Below, piece by piece: positions 27,410 through 37,426 of a stretch of 64,000 nucleotides of DNA. The notes beneath the pieces were generated by a model, which was not told where the DNA came from, searched no databases, and worked only from the letters and a program-made list of their open reading frames with translations. Positions within the stretch are counted from its first letter, which is position 1. The number at the start of each line of letters is the position of its first letter. Source of the stretch: Streptomyces sp. GESEQ-4 (GTDB lineage: Bacteria > Actinomycetota > Actinomycetes > Streptomycetales > Streptomycetaceae); contig NZ_JAFFSU010000006.1 of the NCBI RefSeq assembly GCF_017948455.1, positions 310,001 to 374,000 of the forward strand. Reading direction: 5' to 3'. Made by a program: the position numbers and the translations under genes.

Positions 27410-29284
27410 CTACGCCTCGCGCGAACCCTCGTACATCTCCTCGATCAGGTACTTGTACTCCCGCTCGACAACCGGCCGCTTCAGCTTCAGGCTCGGCGTC
27501 AGCTCACCGTGCTCGACGTCGAGATCCCGCGGCAGCAGCCGGAACTGCTTCACGGTCTGCCACCGCTGAAGCCCTGCGTTGAGTTCCTTCACGTACCCGT
27601 CGATGAGGGCCACCGTGGCGGGCGCGGCGACGACCTCCTCGTACGACTTGCCCTCCAGGCCGTTGTCCTTCGCCCAGGCCATGATCGACGGCTCGTCGAG
27701 GGCGATGAGGGCGCTGCAGAAGTTCCGGTCCGCGCCGATCAGCACGATGTTCGAGGTGTACGGGCACACCGCCTTGAACTTGCCCTCGACCTCGGTCGGC
27801 GCGACGTACTTGCCACCGGACGTCTTGAACAGGTCCTTCTTGCGGTCGGTGATCCGCAGGTACCCGTCGGGCGACAGCTCGCCGATGTCGCCGGTGTGGA
27901 ACCAGCCGTCCGCCTCCAGCACCTCGGCGGTCTTCTCGGGCAGCCCGTGGTAGCCCTCCATGATGCCGGGGCCACGCAGCAGGATCTCGCCGTCGTCGGC
28001 GATCCGGACCTCCGTGCCGGGCAGCGGCTTGCCGACCGTGCCGGTGCGGTACGCCTCACCGGGGTTCACGAAGGACGCCGCGGAGGACTCGGTGAGGCCG
28101 TAGCCCTCGAGGATGTGGATGCCGGCGCCGGCGAAGAAGAACCCGATCTCCGGCGCCAGGGCGACCGAGCCGGAGACACAGGCCCGCAGATTCCCGCCGA
28201 AGGCCTCCCGCAGCTTGGCGTAGACGAGCGCGTCGGCGACCTTGTGCTTGGCGGCGAGCCCGAACGGCGCGGAGTGGTTGCCGGTGCGGCGGAAGTTGTC
28301 CTGGGTGACCTTGGCGTACTCGCGGGCGACCCCCGCGGCCCACTGGAAGATCTTGTACTTGGCGGGACCGCCCGCACGGGCCTTGGCCACGACCCCGTTG
28401 TAGACCTTCTCGAAGATCCGCGGGACCGCCGCCATGTACGTCGGCTTCACCACCGGCAGATTCTCGATGATCTTGTCGACCCGGCCGTCGACCGCCGTGA
28501 CGTGCCCGACCTCGATATGGCCGGAGGTGAGCACCTTGCCGAAGACGTGCGCGAGCGGCAGCCACAGATACTGCACGTCGTCGGCGCTGACCAGCCCGGT
28601 CGCGGCGATCGCCTTCGCCATGTACGACCAGTTGTCGTGCGGGAGGCGGACGCCCTTGGGCCGGCCGGTGGTGCCGGAGGTGTAGATGAGGGTGGCGAGC
28701 TGGTCCTTGGTGATCGCGCCGACCCGTTCCTTGACGACGTCGGGGTTCTTCTCCAGATACGCGGCGCCCCGGCTCTCCAGCTCGGCGAGGGTGAGCACCC
28801 AGTCGCCGGTCTCGACACCCTCCGGGTCGATCACCACGACATGAGTGAGCTCGGGCAGCTCGGCGCGCTTCTCCCGCGCCTTGGCCAGCTGCTCGGCGTT
28901 CTCCGCGATGAGTACCCGGCTGCCGGAGTCGGCGAGGATGAACGCCGACTCCTCGGCGTTGGTCTGCGGGTAGACCGTGGTGGTGGCGGCGCCCGCGCAC
29001 ATGATGCCCAGGTCGGCGAGGATCCACTCGATCCTGGTGGCGGAGGCGAGCGCGACGCGCTGCTCGGACTGCACCCCCAGCTCGATCAGTCCGGCGGCGA
29101 TCGCGTTGACCCGCTCGGCGGTCTGCGCCCAGGTCAGCGACTTCCAGTCGTCCGGGCCCTGCCCGGACGCGGCCGGTACCGGGTAGCGGTAGGCCTCGGC
29201 ATCCGGCGTGGCGGCCACGCGCTCCAGGAAGAGGCCCGCCACGGACGGCGGACGGTTCTCGATCAAAGTCTGTGTGTCGCTCAC
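27410..29284 (-). CDS. Long-chain acyl-CoA synthetase (AMP-dependent, FadD/FadD15 type)
   Basis: This 624-residue ANL-superfamily ligase activates fatty acids with ATP and CoA. GTG 29284 has GGAGGA about 6 nt upstream. Motifs are the P-loop YTSGTTGRPKG (about 208), GYGLTESSAA (about 395), TGDIGELSPDGYLRITDRKKDLFKTSGGKYVAP (about 465-500; adenylation hinge and ribose ligand Asp) and a C-terminal LTPSLKLKRPVV where the catalytic Lys sits. FKTSGGKY and the long ~600-residue form resemble the bubblegum/FadD15 branch of long-chain synthetases. A perfect palindrome about 96 nt upstream could be a regulator site. Confidence 0.93.
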   Translation of the reverse strand: MSDTQTLIENRPPSVAGLFLERVAATPDAEAYRYPVPAASGQGPDDWKSLTWAQTAERVNAIAAGLIELGVQSEQRVALASATRIEWILADLGIMCAGAATTTVYPQTNAEESAFILADSGSRVLIAENAEQLAKAREKRAELPELTHVVVIDPEGVETGDWVLTLAELESRGAAYLEKNPDVVKERVGAITKDQLATLIYTSGTTGRPKGVRLPHDNWSYMAKAIAATGLVSADDVQYLWLPLAHVFGKVLTSGHIEVGHVTAVDGRVDKIIENLPVVKPTYMAAVPRIFEKVYNGVVAKARAGGPAKYKIFQWAAGVAREYAKVTQDNFRRTGNHSAPFGLAAKHKVADALVYAKLREAFGGNLRACVSGSVALAPEIGFFFAGAGIHILEGYGLTESSAASFVNPGEAYRTGTVGKPLPGTEVRIADDGEILLRGPGIMEGYHGLPEKTAEVLEADGWFHTGDIGELSPDGYLRITDRKKDLFKTSGGKYVAPTEVEGKFKAVCPYTSNIVLIGADRNFCSALIALDEPSIMAWAKDNGLEGKSYEEVVAAPATVALIDGYVKELNAGLQRWQTVKQFRLLPRDLDVEHGELTPSLKLKRPVVEREYKYLIEEMYEGSREA

Positions 29285-29379
29285 GACATCCTCCGGGGCC
29301 CGCGGCTGCGCGGCTGGCTCATTGCGGCTGTTTTCACTGCTGCTGATTCACTCACGAGCGGTTGCAGATCTGTTGTTTA

Positions 29380-29389
29380 ACTCGCGAGT
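29380..29389. promoter_or_regulatory. Palindrome upstream of acyl-CoA synthetase gene
   Basis: ACTCGCGAGT is a perfect 10-bp palindrome in an otherwise A/T-richer stretch, 96 nt upstream of the ligase start. A related half copy, ACTCACGAGC, lies at about 29350. Small exact palindromes of this kind upstream of fad genes are often TetR-family operators; that role is inferred. Confidence 0.35.
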
Positions 29390-29539
29390 AACTACCGAGC
29401 AGAGATCAGAGTAGAGCGCGACCGGCTGGTGCGTAAGGGGCTGCGGCCTGTCACTTCCCCGATCGGGCGACCGTACGCACGCACAGGGGCCCGCCGCGCT
29501 GTGACGCGACGAGCCCCGATTTTCGCGGGTGACAGGTGG

Positions 29540-31408
29540 CTATTTCTTGCCCTTGCCCGATCCGGCGTTCTCGTCGCTGGACAGAACGGCGATGAAGGCC
29601 TCCTGAGGAACCTCCACGGAACCCACCATCTTCATCCGCTTCTTGCCCTCCTTCTGCTTCTCCAGCAGCTTCCGCTTACGGGAGATGTCACCGCCGTAGC
29701 ACTTGGCGAGGACGTCCTTGCGGATGGCGCGGATGGTCTCGCGGGCGATGACCCGGGAGCCGATGGCGGCCTGGATGGGGATCTCGAAGGCCTGGCGCGG
29801 GATGAGCTCGCGCAGCTTGGCGACGAGCCGTACGCCGTACGCGTACGCGGCGTCCTTGTGGGTGACGGCGGAGAAGGCGTCGACCCGGTCGCCGTGCAGC
29901 AGGATGTCGACCTTCACCAGCGAGGCGTCCTGCTCGCCGGTGGGCTCGTAGTCCAGAGAGGCGTAGCCGCGGGTCTTGGACTTCAGGTTGTCGAAGAAGT
30001 CGAAGACGATCTCGGCGAGGGGAAGCGTGTAGCGGATCTCCACGCGGTCCTCGGAGAGGTAGTCCATGCCGAGAAGGGTGCCGCGGCGGGTCTGGCAGAG
30101 CTCCATGATCGAGCCGATGAACTCGCTGGGAGCGAGGATCGTGGCCCTCACGACCGGCTCGAAGACCTTGTCGATCTTGCCCTCGGGGAACTCGCTCGGG
30201 TTGGTGACCGTGTGCTCCTTCCCGTCCTCCATGATCACGCGGTAGACCACGTTGGGCGCGGTGGCGATGAGTTCGAGGTTGAACTCGCGCTCCAGGCGCT
30301 CACGGATGACGTCGAGGTGCAGCAGGCCGAGGAAGCCGACGCGGAAGCCGAAGCCGAGGGCCGCGGAGGTCTCCGGCTCGTAGACCAGGGCGGCGTCGTT
30401 GAGCTGGAGCTTGTCCAGGGCCTCGCGGAGGTCGGGGTACTCCGAGCCGTCCAGCGGATAGAGGCCGGAGAAGACCATCGGCTTGGGGTCCTTGTACCCG
30501 CCGAGGGCCTCGGTGGCGCCCTTGTCCTTGCTGGTGATGGTGTCGCCGACCTTGGACTGGCGGACGTCCTTCACGCCGGTGATGATGTAGCCCACCTCGC
30601 CGACGCCGATGCCGTCGGCGGGCGTCATCTCGGGGGAGGAGACGCCGATCTCGAGGAGCTCGTGGGTGGCGCCGGTCGACATCATCTTGATGCGCTCACG
30701 CTTGTTGAGCTGGCCGTCGATGACGCGGACGTACGTGACCACGCCCCGGTAGGAGTCGTAGACCGAGTCGAAGATCATCGCGCGGGCGGGGGCGTCCTTG
30801 ACGCCGACCGGCGCCGGGACGTCGCGGACGACCCGGTCCAGGAGCGCGTCCACGCCCAGGCCGGTCTTCGCCGAGACCTTGAGCACGTCCTCCGGCTGGC
30901 AGCCGATGAGGTTGGCGAGCTCCTCGGAGAACTTCTCCGGCTGGGCGGCCGGCAGGTCGATCTTGTTCAGTACGGGGATGATCTTGAGGTCGTTCTCCAT
31001 CGCCAGGTAGAGGTTGGCGAGGGTCTGGGCCTCGATGCCCTGGGCGGCGTCGACGAGGAGGACGGTGCCCTCGCAGGCGGCGAGCGACCGCGAGACCTCG
31101 TAGGTGAAGTCGACGTGCCCCGGGGTGTCGATCATGTTGAGGATGTGCGTGTTGCTCTTGTCATGGGTGGGGGCCCACGGCAGGCGCACCGCCTGGGACT
31201 TGATCGTGATGCCGCGCTCGCGCTCGATGTCCATACGGTCGAGGTACTGAGCGCGCATCTGCCGCTGCTCGACCACTCCGGTCAGCTGGAGCATCCGGTC
31301 GGCGAGCGTGGACTTGCCGTGGTCGATGTGCGCGATGATGCAGAAATTGCGGATCAGAGCCGGGGCGGTACGGCTCGGCTCGGGCACATTGTTAGGGGTC
31401 GCGGGCAC
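29540..31408 (-). CDS. lepA: Elongation factor 4 (LepA)
   Basis: This 622-residue ribosome-associated translational GTPase is implicated in back-translocation and 30S assembly. I take GTG 31408 (protein [13 protein letters not shown]) because the Streptomyces orthologues I know start there; an ATG 20 codons upstream (31468) is less likely. The G domain shows [32 protein letters not shown] and SAKTG; the LepA-specific C-terminal domain ends [24 protein letters not shown]. It is divergent from rpsT, a conserved pairing in actinobacteria. Confidence 0.97.
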   Translation of the reverse strand: MPATPNNVPEPSRTAPALIRNFCIIAHIDHGKSTLADRMLQLTGVVEQRQMRAQYLDRMDIERERGITIKSQAVRLPWAPTHDKSNTHILNMIDTPGHVDFTYEVSRSLAACEGTVLLVDAAQGIEAQTLANLYLAMENDLKIIPVLNKIDLPAAQPEKFSEELANLIGCQPEDVLKVSAKTGLGVDALLDRVVRDVPAPVGVKDAPARAMIFDSVYDSYRGVVTYVRVIDGQLNKRERIKMMSTGATHELLEIGVSSPEMTPADGIGVGEVGYIITGVKDVRQSKVGDTITSKDKGATEALGGYKDPKPMVFSGLYPLDGSEYPDLREALDKLQLNDAALVYEPETSAALGFGFRVGFLGLLHLDVIRERLEREFNLELIATAPNVVYRVIMEDGKEHTVTNPSEFPEGKIDKVFEPVVRATILAPSEFIGSIMELCQTRRGTLLGMDYLSEDRVEIRYTLPLAEIVFDFFDNLKSKTRGYASLDYEPTGEQDASLVKVDILLHGDRVDAFSAVTHKDAAYAYGVRLVAKLRELIPRQAFEIPIQAAIGSRVIARETIRAIRKDVLAKCYGGDISRKRKLLEKQKEGKKRMKMVGSVEVPQEAFIAVLSSDENAGSGKGKK

Positions 31409-31497
31409 GCAGGGTCCTGTCTCTTGAGGCGCCTTATGCCTCGGGTCGGATCGATACGTAGGCTCCATGGTCCCACGGGCGGCGACCGGACACCGTT

Positions 31498-31527
31498 TTG
31501 GGCCGTGGGCCGGGCCACTGGTACTCT
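31498..31527 (+). promoter_or_regulatory. Candidate promoter of rpsT
   Basis: TTGGGC (31498-31503) and TACTCT (31522-31527) with an 18-nt spacer fit a vegetative actinobacterial promoter. Transcription would begin near 31534, about 97 nt before the rpsT GTG, leaving a leader long enough for S20 autoregulation. It is a sequence match only. Confidence 0.4.
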
Positions 31528-31630
31528 GGGTGGCTGTGTCTCATGCCCTCTCAGCGCGAGGCACACCCCGAGAAAAATCACCGGTGCGGGACCCGTGTGG
31601 GCCCGTGCCAGAACCTGTAGAGGCTCATTC

Positions 31631-31897
31631 GTGGCGAACATCAAGTCCCAGATCAAGCGGATCAAGACCAACGAGAAGGCCCGGCTGCGCAACAAGGCCG
31701 TCAAGTCCTCCCTGAAGACCGCGATCCGCAAGGCCCGTGAGGCCGCTGCCGCGGGTGACGTCGAGAAGGCCACCGAGTACCAGCGCGCTGCTGCGCGTGA
31801 GCTCGACAAGGCCGTCTCCAAGGGCGTCATCCACAAGAACCAGGCCGCCAACAAGAAGTCGGCGCTGGCTTCCAAGGTCGCTGCCCTCAAGGGCTGA
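31631..31897 (+). CDS. rpsT: 30S ribosomal protein S20
   Basis: This 88-residue primary 16S rRNA-binding protein begins at GTG 31631 ([18 protein letters not shown]), the standard S20 start. The helical, Lys/Arg/Ala-rich sequence with [15 protein letters not shown] and a [21 protein letters not shown] ending is diagnostic. AGAGG precedes the start by about 8 nt. The gene is monocistronic, with a strong hairpin downstream. Confidence 0.97.
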   Translation: MANIKSQIKRIKTNEKARLRNKAVKSSLKTAIRKAREAAAAGDVEKATEYQRAAARELDKAVSKGVIHKNQAANKKSALASKVAALKG

Positions 31898-32015
31898 CAC
31901 TTGATTTGACCGCCGGAGGGAATCGAGCGGGCCCTCTCTCATCCGCTCCCGTCCGGCACCCCGAGCCTGTACGCGGCCTGCGTTCGCCACGCGGGTACGG
32001 GCTCATCATCTTGAA

Positions 32016-32067
32016 CCGAAGGCCCCGGCACCTCGCCCTTCCCCAGGGCGGGAGCCGGGGCCTTCGG
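32016..32067. terminator. Bidirectional hairpin after rpsT
   Basis: Perfect 14-bp arms CCGAAGGCCCCGGC (32016-32029) and GCCGGGGCCTTCGG (32054-32067) enclose a smaller CGCCCT/AGGGCG stem. It lies between the convergent rpsT and SnoaL-like genes and would serve both. There is no U-tract, as is common in Streptomyces. Confidence 0.85.
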
Positions 32068-32077
32068 TGTGCCTGGG

Positions 32078-32476
32078 TCACGTCCAGAAGTCGTTGGACT
32101 TGTCGATGTCCGCAAGGCACTCGTCGAGATCGGTGATCTTGTCGCCGACGATCCGGAAGACGATGCCCCCGTCCTCGTCGATGTGCTTGTCACCCCGGTC
32201 GGCGGTGAAGCGGTGCACGGTGACGGCGTGCCCGCGGCCGTCCACGAATATGTTGCGCAGCTCGACCTGGAACGACCCGCCCGTCTCCGAGTAGAGCCGG
32301 GCGTAGTACCCGTCGAGGATCGAGTCGATCCCCTTGAAGTCCCCGGAGAGCGGGTGCGAGCCGGGTACGTGGTGTGTGCAGTCCCCGGTCATCAAGCCGC
32401 GCAGAGTGTCCATGTCTCCGCGCTGGAAGGCTTCATAGCCCTTGCGGACGAGAGCGGCATGCGGGTGTTCAGCCAT
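32078..32476 (-). CDS. SnoaL/NTF2-like fold protein
   Basis: This 132-residue protein starts MAEHPHAALVRKGYEAF at ATG 32476. The N-terminal helix YEAFQRGDMDTLRGLMTGDCTHHVPG, then GIDSILDGYYARLY and the sheet HAVTVHRFTADRGDKHID are typical of the NTF2-like superfamily (SnoaL-type cyclases, ketosteroid isomerases). No catalytic set specific to one activity is evident, so function stays open. The in-frame extension to 32551 overlaps the end of holA by 8 nt and is unlikely. It converges on rpsT. Confidence 0.78.
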   Translation of the reverse strand: MAEHPHAALVRKGYEAFQRGDMDTLRGLMTGDCTHHVPGSHPLSGDFKGIDSILDGYYARLYSETGGSFQVELRNIFVDGRGHAVTVHRFTADRGDKHIDEDGGIVFRIVGDKITDLDECLADIDKSNDFWT

Positions 32477-32543
32477 GACAGTCGCCACCTTTCCGTCATA
32501 TCGGCGATCTACGGCTGATACGCCCGATTCTCCTCTCTTCGGG

Positions 32544-33533
32544 CTACGCACGCCCCCTGGACCGAGCGGCCCGCGCGATCGTGACGACGGCTTTCTCCAG
32601 CGCGTACTCGGGATCGTCCCCGCCGCCCTTCACCCCGGCGTCGGCCTCCGCGACGGCCCGCAGCGCCACGGCCACCCCGTCCGGAGTCCATCCCCGCATC
32701 TGCTGGCGCACCCGGTCGATCTTCCACGGCGGCATGCCCAACTCACGCGCCAGATCGGCCGGCCGTCCGCCGCGTGCCGAGGACAGCTTTCCGATCGCCC
32801 GTACGCCCTGGGCGAGCGCGCTGGTGATCAGCACCGGAGCCACGCCGGTCGCCAGCGACCACCGCAGCGCCTCCAGCGCCTCCGCGGCCCGGCCCTCCAC
32901 GGCGCGATCGGCGACGGTGAAGCTGGAAGCCTCGGCCCGCCCGGTGTAGTACCGCCCGACCACCGCCTCGTCGATGGTCCCCTCGACATCGGCGACGAGC
33001 TGGGAGACGGCCGAGGCCAGCTCCCGCAGATCGCTCCCGATGGAGTCGACGAGCGCCTGGCAGGCCTCGGGCGTGGCCGACCGCCCGAGCCCCCGGAACT
33101 CACCTCTGACAAAGGCCAGCCGATCCGCCGGCTTCGTCATCTTGGGACACGCGACCTCCCGCGCCCCGGCCTTCCGCGCGGCATCGAGCAGCCCTTTGCC
33201 CTTGGCTCCGCCCGCATGCAGCAACACGAGCGTGATCTCCTCGGCGGGCGCCCCGAGATACGCCTTCACGTCCTTGACCGTGTCCGCGGACAGATCCTGC
33301 GCATTCCGTACGACGACGACCTTCCGCTCCGCGAACAGCGACGGACTCGTCAACTCCGCCAACGTCCCCGGCTGCAACTGCTCCGACGTCAGATCCCGCA
33401 CATCCGTATCGGCATCAGCGGCCCGCGCCGCAGCCACCACCTCCCGCACAGCCCGGTCAAGCAGAAGATCCTCCTGCCCCACAGCAAGCGTCACAGGCAC
33501 GAGCGGGTCATCATCAACACTCTTCCTGGCCAT
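32544..33533 (-). CDS. holA: DNA polymerase III subunit delta
   Basis: HolA (329 aa from ATG 33533) is the clamp-loader delta subunit that opens the beta clamp. The N-terminal AAA-like part shows TLAVGQEDLLLDRAVREVV and FAERKVVVVRNAQDL, where the wrench region contacts beta; ITLVLLHAGGAKGKGL follows. The C-terminal collar region shows DRAVEGRAAEALEALRWSL and LGMPPWKIDRVRQQM. The length is usual for Gram-positive HolA. An alternative ATG lies 4 codons upstream at 33545. It is close to the comEC/comEA cluster, as in most Streptomyces. Confidence 0.92.
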   Translation of the reverse strand: MARKSVDDDPLVPVTLAVGQEDLLLDRAVREVVAAARAADADTDVRDLTSEQLQPGTLAELTSPSLFAERKVVVVRNAQDLSADTVKDVKAYLGAPAEEITLVLLHAGGAKGKGLLDAARKAGAREVACPKMTKPADRLAFVRGEFRGLGRSATPEACQALVDSIGSDLRELASAVSQLVADVEGTIDEAVVGRYYTGRAEASSFTVADRAVEGRAAEALEALRWSLATGVAPVLITSALAQGVRAIGKLSSARGGRPADLARELGMPPWKIDRVRQQMRGWTPDGVAVALRAVAEADAGVKGGGDDPEYALEKAVVTIARAARSRGRA

Positions 33534-33587
33534 TACGCCAAGCATGTCACGCCCCACTGACAACGGGAGCGAGACCTCGGCCCGCCA

Positions 33588-33682
33588 GGCTGCGGGCATG
33601 CGTGCCGCCTGGGGCGGCACGGGTGGGCGCAGGCGGCACCCCGCCAGCGCCGGGCTGCGCGACCCACCACCGCCCAGCCCCC
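33588..33682. repeat. 95-bp intergenic repeat, copy 2
   Basis: It is the same length and orientation as 8974-9068 with three substitutions. It lies between holA and the small acidic-protein gene, both on the minus strand. Unlike copy 1 it is not joined to the GCGCCCC hairpin block. Confidence 0.88.
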
Positions 33683-33740
33683 ACGCCGGGCACCTTCAAA
33701 GCGAGCCCGCACTCACCCGGCAGGGCAACGCAGCGCAGCG

Positions 33741-33986
33741 CTACGGCTCCTCCCGCCACCCCTCCCACTCCCCCACAAACGCGTCCAGCTCCCCCGCATC
33801 CAACCGCCCCTCCTCATCCCGCAGCACCACAAGCCACTGCGCATCCTCCGCATCGTCCTCACCGGCCAGCGCATCCCGCACCACCTGCGGCTCCTCACGC
33901 ACCCCGAACCGCTCCCCCAGCGCCTCCACCACCTCGTCCGCCGCATCCCGGTCAGGCAGCACCAGCACATGTCTCACATCACTCAC
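33741..33986 (-). CDS. Small acidic hypothetical protein
   Basis: This 81-residue protein starts at GTG 33986 (protein MSDVRHVLVLPDRDAADEV). It is strongly acidic (runs such as GEDDAEDAQ and RDEEGRLDAGELDAF) and ends VGEWEGWREEP. The composition and lack of hydrophobic segments suggest a cytosolic protein. I do not recognise a family. It is 55 nt downstream of the arylamine N-acetyltransferase on the same strand. The N-terminal extension to 34085 is basic and unlike the rest, so the GTG start is preferred. Confidence 0.65.
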   Translation of the reverse strand: MSDVRHVLVLPDRDAADEVVEALGERFGVREEPQVVRDALAGEDDAEDAQWLVVLRDEEGRLDAGELDAFVGEWEGWREEP

Positions 33987-34041
33987 GCCCCCATTTTCCG
34001 ACACCCATTTCCGGCACCTACCCCACCCCCGAACCACCAGG

Positions 34042-34881
34042 TCAGCCCTCCCGACCGGCGGCCCCCTCCCGAACCACCGGCACAACCGCCAGCTCGATCC
34101 CGAACCTCTCCCGATACGCCGCGAGAACCTCCGTATCCGACCCCAGCTCCCGCACCTCCCGCGCCCCGTCCGCCGCCGTCACCGTGAGCGCCCGCCCGCT
34201 GAGCGTGACCCTCCCCCCGTCCTCCGTGACCCGCGAGCACACCAGCGACCGCACGAAGTGCGAAGCCGCAGACGTGCTGTGCCACCACACCCCGGCCACG
34301 AAGTCACCGAGCACCCGCGGCCGCGTCTCCAGCCGATACTGCGGGCTGCCGTTCCGGACGACGTCCAGATCGGGCGCCCCGGCCGCCTCACCCCGCACCC
34401 CGGCCGCATCCGGCCCCGCCTCGACGATCCGGAAGACTCCCCCGGGATCCCGCTGCTCCGCCCGCGCCTCGAACGCCAGCGGATAGTGACTGTGCGCCCC
34501 GAACCCGACGTCGGCCAGCCACTCACCCCCGTCCACCGTGCGCACCTTCAGCGCGAGATGGTCGTACGGGATCCCCAGCCGCCCCTCGTCGCCGTACACC
34601 CGGGCCGCCAGCAGCGTGACGTCGTAGCCCAGCGCGGTCAGCAACGCCCCGAACATCCCGTTGAGTTCGTAACAGAACCCGCCCCGCCGTGCCGCCACCA
34701 CCTTGTCCAGCAGCCGCTTCTCCTCCAGCACGATCTCCTCGCCGAGATGGATCGACAGGTTCTCGAACGGAACGCGCTGCAGATGCCGCAGATGCAGCTC
34801 GCGCAGGACGTCGACGGTGGGCCACGCCGGGCGCTCTGCTCCCAGGCGACGGAGATAGGCATCAACCTCTGCGGAATCCAT
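34042..34881 (-). CDS. nat: Arylamine N-acetyltransferase
   Basis: This 279-residue NAT transfers acetyl or acyl groups from CoA to arylamines and hydrazines; related enzymes also act in polyketide tailoring. The catalytic triad is visible as Cys70 in RRGGFCYELN, His108 in YDHLALKV and Asp124 in WLADVGFG. The N-terminal signature VPFENLSIHLG is intact. The length is normal. It lies 4 nt from the comEC stop on the same strand, so it is probably read through from the com operon. Confidence 0.95.
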   Translation of the reverse strand: MDSAEVDAYLRRLGAERPAWPTVDVLRELHLRHLQRVPFENLSIHLGEEIVLEEKRLLDKVVAARRGGFCYELNGMFGALLTALGYDVTLLAARVYGDEGRLGIPYDHLALKVRTVDGGEWLADVGFGAHSHYPLAFEARAEQRDPGGVFRIVEAGPDAAGVRGEAAGAPDLDVVRNGSPQYRLETRPRVLGDFVAGVWWHSTSAASHFVRSLVCSRVTEDGGRVTLSGRALTVTAADGAREVRELGSDTEVLAAYRERFGIELAVVPVVREGAAGREG

Positions 34882-34885
34882 GCCC

Positions 34886-37426
34886 TCAGTCTCGCGCCAC
34901 CAGCAGCTCTCCGCCCGTACCCGCGACAGCCAAGGCCCCGTCCTCGTCCGTCCGCAGCACCACCGCTCCCTGCGCCCGCAGCGCCGCGACCGTACCGGGT
35001 GCGGGGTGACCGTACGGGTTGTCCCGGCCGCAGGAGATCAACGCCAGTCGCGGCGCGACCCGGCGTATCAGCTCCGGATCCTGATAGGCGGAGCCATGGT
35101 GGGCCACCTTCAGCACGTCCACGCCGCCCAGCCACGCCCCCGCCGGTGACCTCAGCAGCGCCTGCTGGGACGGCGGTTCGAGGTCCCCGAGCAGCAGGAG
35201 CCGCAGCCCCGCCGAGCGGACGAGCAGGCTGACACTGGCGTCGTTCGGCCCCTCCGCGTCCGGCACCGACGCCGCATGCGGTGGCGGCCAGACGACCTGC
35301 CAGCTGAGCGCCCCGCTGCGCCGCTGTTCCCCGGCGACGGCTCTCATCATCGAGATGTGCCGCGCCGCGGCCTGTCTCCGGACGAACTCCGCCTGGTCCT
35401 CCGGTTCTTCGAGTCCCGTCGTCTGGATCGCACCGATCTCGCGCCCATGCAGCACCCCAGGCAGACCGGCCACGTGGTCCGCGTGGAAATGGGTCAGGAT
35501 CACCAGCGGAACCCGCGTGATGCCGAGTGTGCGCAGACAGCGGTCGGCCAGCCGGGGATCCGGCCCGGCGTCCACGACCACACCGGCGCCCTCACCCGCC
35601 GCGAGCACCAGCGCGTCCCCTTGTCCCACATCGCACATCGCCATCCGCCAGCCCGGCGGCGGCCACCCCGTGATCACTCTGGCCAGCGGCGGCGGCTGCA
35701 CGACCGCCAGCAGAAGCAGCACCCCGCAGGCCCCGCACCACCAGGGGTGCCGCAGCAGCCGGCGGCCGACCAGCAGGACCACCACCGTGACGAGCGCGAG
35801 CAGGGCCGCCCCGGTCCAGCTTCCCGGCCAGTCCACGCCCGCCCCGGGCAGCGCCGCTCCGGTACGGGCCACGTCCGCGATCCACCCGGCCGGCCAACTC
35901 GCGCACCACGCAAGGGCTTCGGCCAAAGGCATCGCCACCGGCGCCGTCGCCAGCGCGGCGAAGCCCAGCACCGTCGCGGGGGCGACCGCGAACTCCACCA
36001 GCAGGTTGCACGGCACCGCCACCAGGCTCACCCGTGCCGACAGCACCGCGACGACCGGCGCACACAACGCCTGAGCGGCGGCAGCCGCGGCCAGCGCCTC
36101 AGCGAGCCGCGGCGGCACCCGGCGCCGCCTCAACGCCGTGCTCCAGCGGGGCGCGAGTGTGAGCAGGGCGCCGGTGGCCAGCACGGACAGCAGAAAGCCG
36201 TAACTCCGGGCCAGCCATGGGTCGTAGAGCACCAGCAGCAGGACTGCCGTCGCCAGCGCCGGGATCAGCGATCTGCGGCGTCCGGTCGCGAGGGCGAGCA
36301 GCACGACCGCCCCGCAGGCCGCGGCCCGCAGCACGCTCGGGTCAGGCCGGCACACCACGACGAACCCGAGCGTGAGCACGCCGCCGAACAGCGCGGTCGT
36401 CCGCAGCGGGATGCCGAGGCGGGGCGCCAGTCCGCGCCGCTCGACGCGCTGGGCCAGGCCGGGCGGTCCGATGAGCAGGGCGAGGATGATCGTGAGGTTG
36501 CTCCCTGAGACGGCGAGAGTGTGCGCGAGGTCGGTCTCCTTGAAGGCCTCGTCCAGCTCCGGAGTGATCCGTGCGGTGTCCCCGACGACCAGCCCCGGCA
36601 ACAGCGCCCGCGCGTCCGCCGGCAGCCCGTCCGTGGCCTCCCGCAGCCCGGCCCGCAGTCGCCCCGCGAACCGCTGCGCCGCCGACGGCTCCCCCACGAC
36701 CAACGGCACCGCCTGGTCCCGCACCCGCACCACGGCGGCGACCCGGTCACCGCCCATCAGGGCAGGGGCCAGCCGTGCGGTGACGCGCAGCCGCGTGGAG
36801 GGCAGCAGCCTGAGCCACGGCGAGGCCTTCGGCCCCTCGGCAGTGGGGCGTGGCCCCGCGTCGACGATCAACAGCACCGGTGCCCGCGTCTCCACCGCCG
36901 TCCCGTCCGCCTTCTCGACGTGCCGCACGTCCGCGCCGATCAGCACGGCACTCGGCGCCGCGTGGTTCCCTCTGATCCGGGGCCGGGTGAGCCGGGGATC
37001 GGCTCTCACCTCGACCTCGGCCGTCACGGTCGCGTACTCCCGCGCCAGCCCGGGCACCGGCCCGCGCCGCAGATCGGCCCCGTGCAGCCCGGCGGAGGCC
37101 GCGCCCGCGGCGACACAGAGGAGGACGGCGGCGACCGAGACGCGGGACCATCGTCGCCGTATCGTCACCAGCACACTCGCCGCGACCAGGCACACTCCCG
37201 TGATGCCGATGATCCACTCCAGCGGCGCGTCCAGCGCCAGCGCGGCCGTCGCCCAGGCAGCGAGCGCGGGCGGAACAAGTCGTAGGTCCGTCGGTCCTTC
37301 CTGTCGGGGGTGGGCGGCGCCGAGCCGGTTGCCGGAGGCGGTGTGCACCGAGGCGCGGGGACCGGCGACGCCGGCCTCGTCGGAGATGTCGGGGGCGACC
37401 ACACTGCGCCGGCGGGTGGCACTCAT
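34886..37426 (-). CDS. comEC: ComEC/Rec2-family DNA channel protein
   Basis: This 846-residue membrane protein has an N-terminal hydrophobic pair, a soluble DUF4131-like region (about 80-230), a Competence domain with many helices (about 250-540; LAHTLAVSGSNLTIILALLIG) and a C-terminal metallo-beta-lactamase domain (about 590-846; DVGQGDALVL, LTHFHADHVAG, GVDVLKVAHHGS). In transformable bacteria it forms the inner-membrane DNA channel. Streptomyces are not known to be naturally competent, so its role is uncertain. The start ATG 37426 overlaps the comEA stop by 4 nt (ATGA), implying coupling. Confidence 0.93.
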   Translation of the reverse strand: MSATRRRSVVAPDISDEAGVAGPRASVHTASGNRLGAAHPRQEGPTDLRLVPPALAAWATAALALDAPLEWIIGITGVCLVAASVLVTIRRRWSRVSVAAVLLCVAAGAASAGLHGADLRRGPVPGLAREYATVTAEVEVRADPRLTRPRIRGNHAAPSAVLIGADVRHVEKADGTAVETRAPVLLIVDAGPRPTAEGPKASPWLRLLPSTRLRVTARLAPALMGGDRVAAVVRVRDQAVPLVVGEPSAAQRFAGRLRAGLREATDGLPADARALLPGLVVGDTARITPELDEAFKETDLAHTLAVSGSNLTIILALLIGPPGLAQRVERRGLAPRLGIPLRTTALFGGVLTLGFVVVCRPDPSVLRAAACGAVVLLALATGRRRSLIPALATAVLLLVLYDPWLARSYGFLLSVLATGALLTLAPRWSTALRRRRVPPRLAEALAAAAAAQALCAPVVAVLSARVSLVAVPCNLLVEFAVAPATVLGFAALATAPVAMPLAEALAWCASWPAGWIADVARTGAALPGAGVDWPGSWTGAALLALVTVVVLLVGRRLLRHPWWCGACGVLLLLAVVQPPPLARVITGWPPPGWRMAMCDVGQGDALVLAAGEGAGVVVDAGPDPRLADRCLRTLGITRVPLVILTHFHADHVAGLPGVLHGREIGAIQTTGLEEPEDQAEFVRRQAAARHISMMRAVAGEQRRSGALSWQVVWPPPHAASVPDAEGPNDASVSLLVRSAGLRLLLLGDLEPPSQQALLRSPAGAWLGGVDVLKVAHHGSAYQDPELIRRVAPRLALISCGRDNPYGHPAPGTVAALRAQGAVVLRTDEDGALAVAGTGGELLVARD

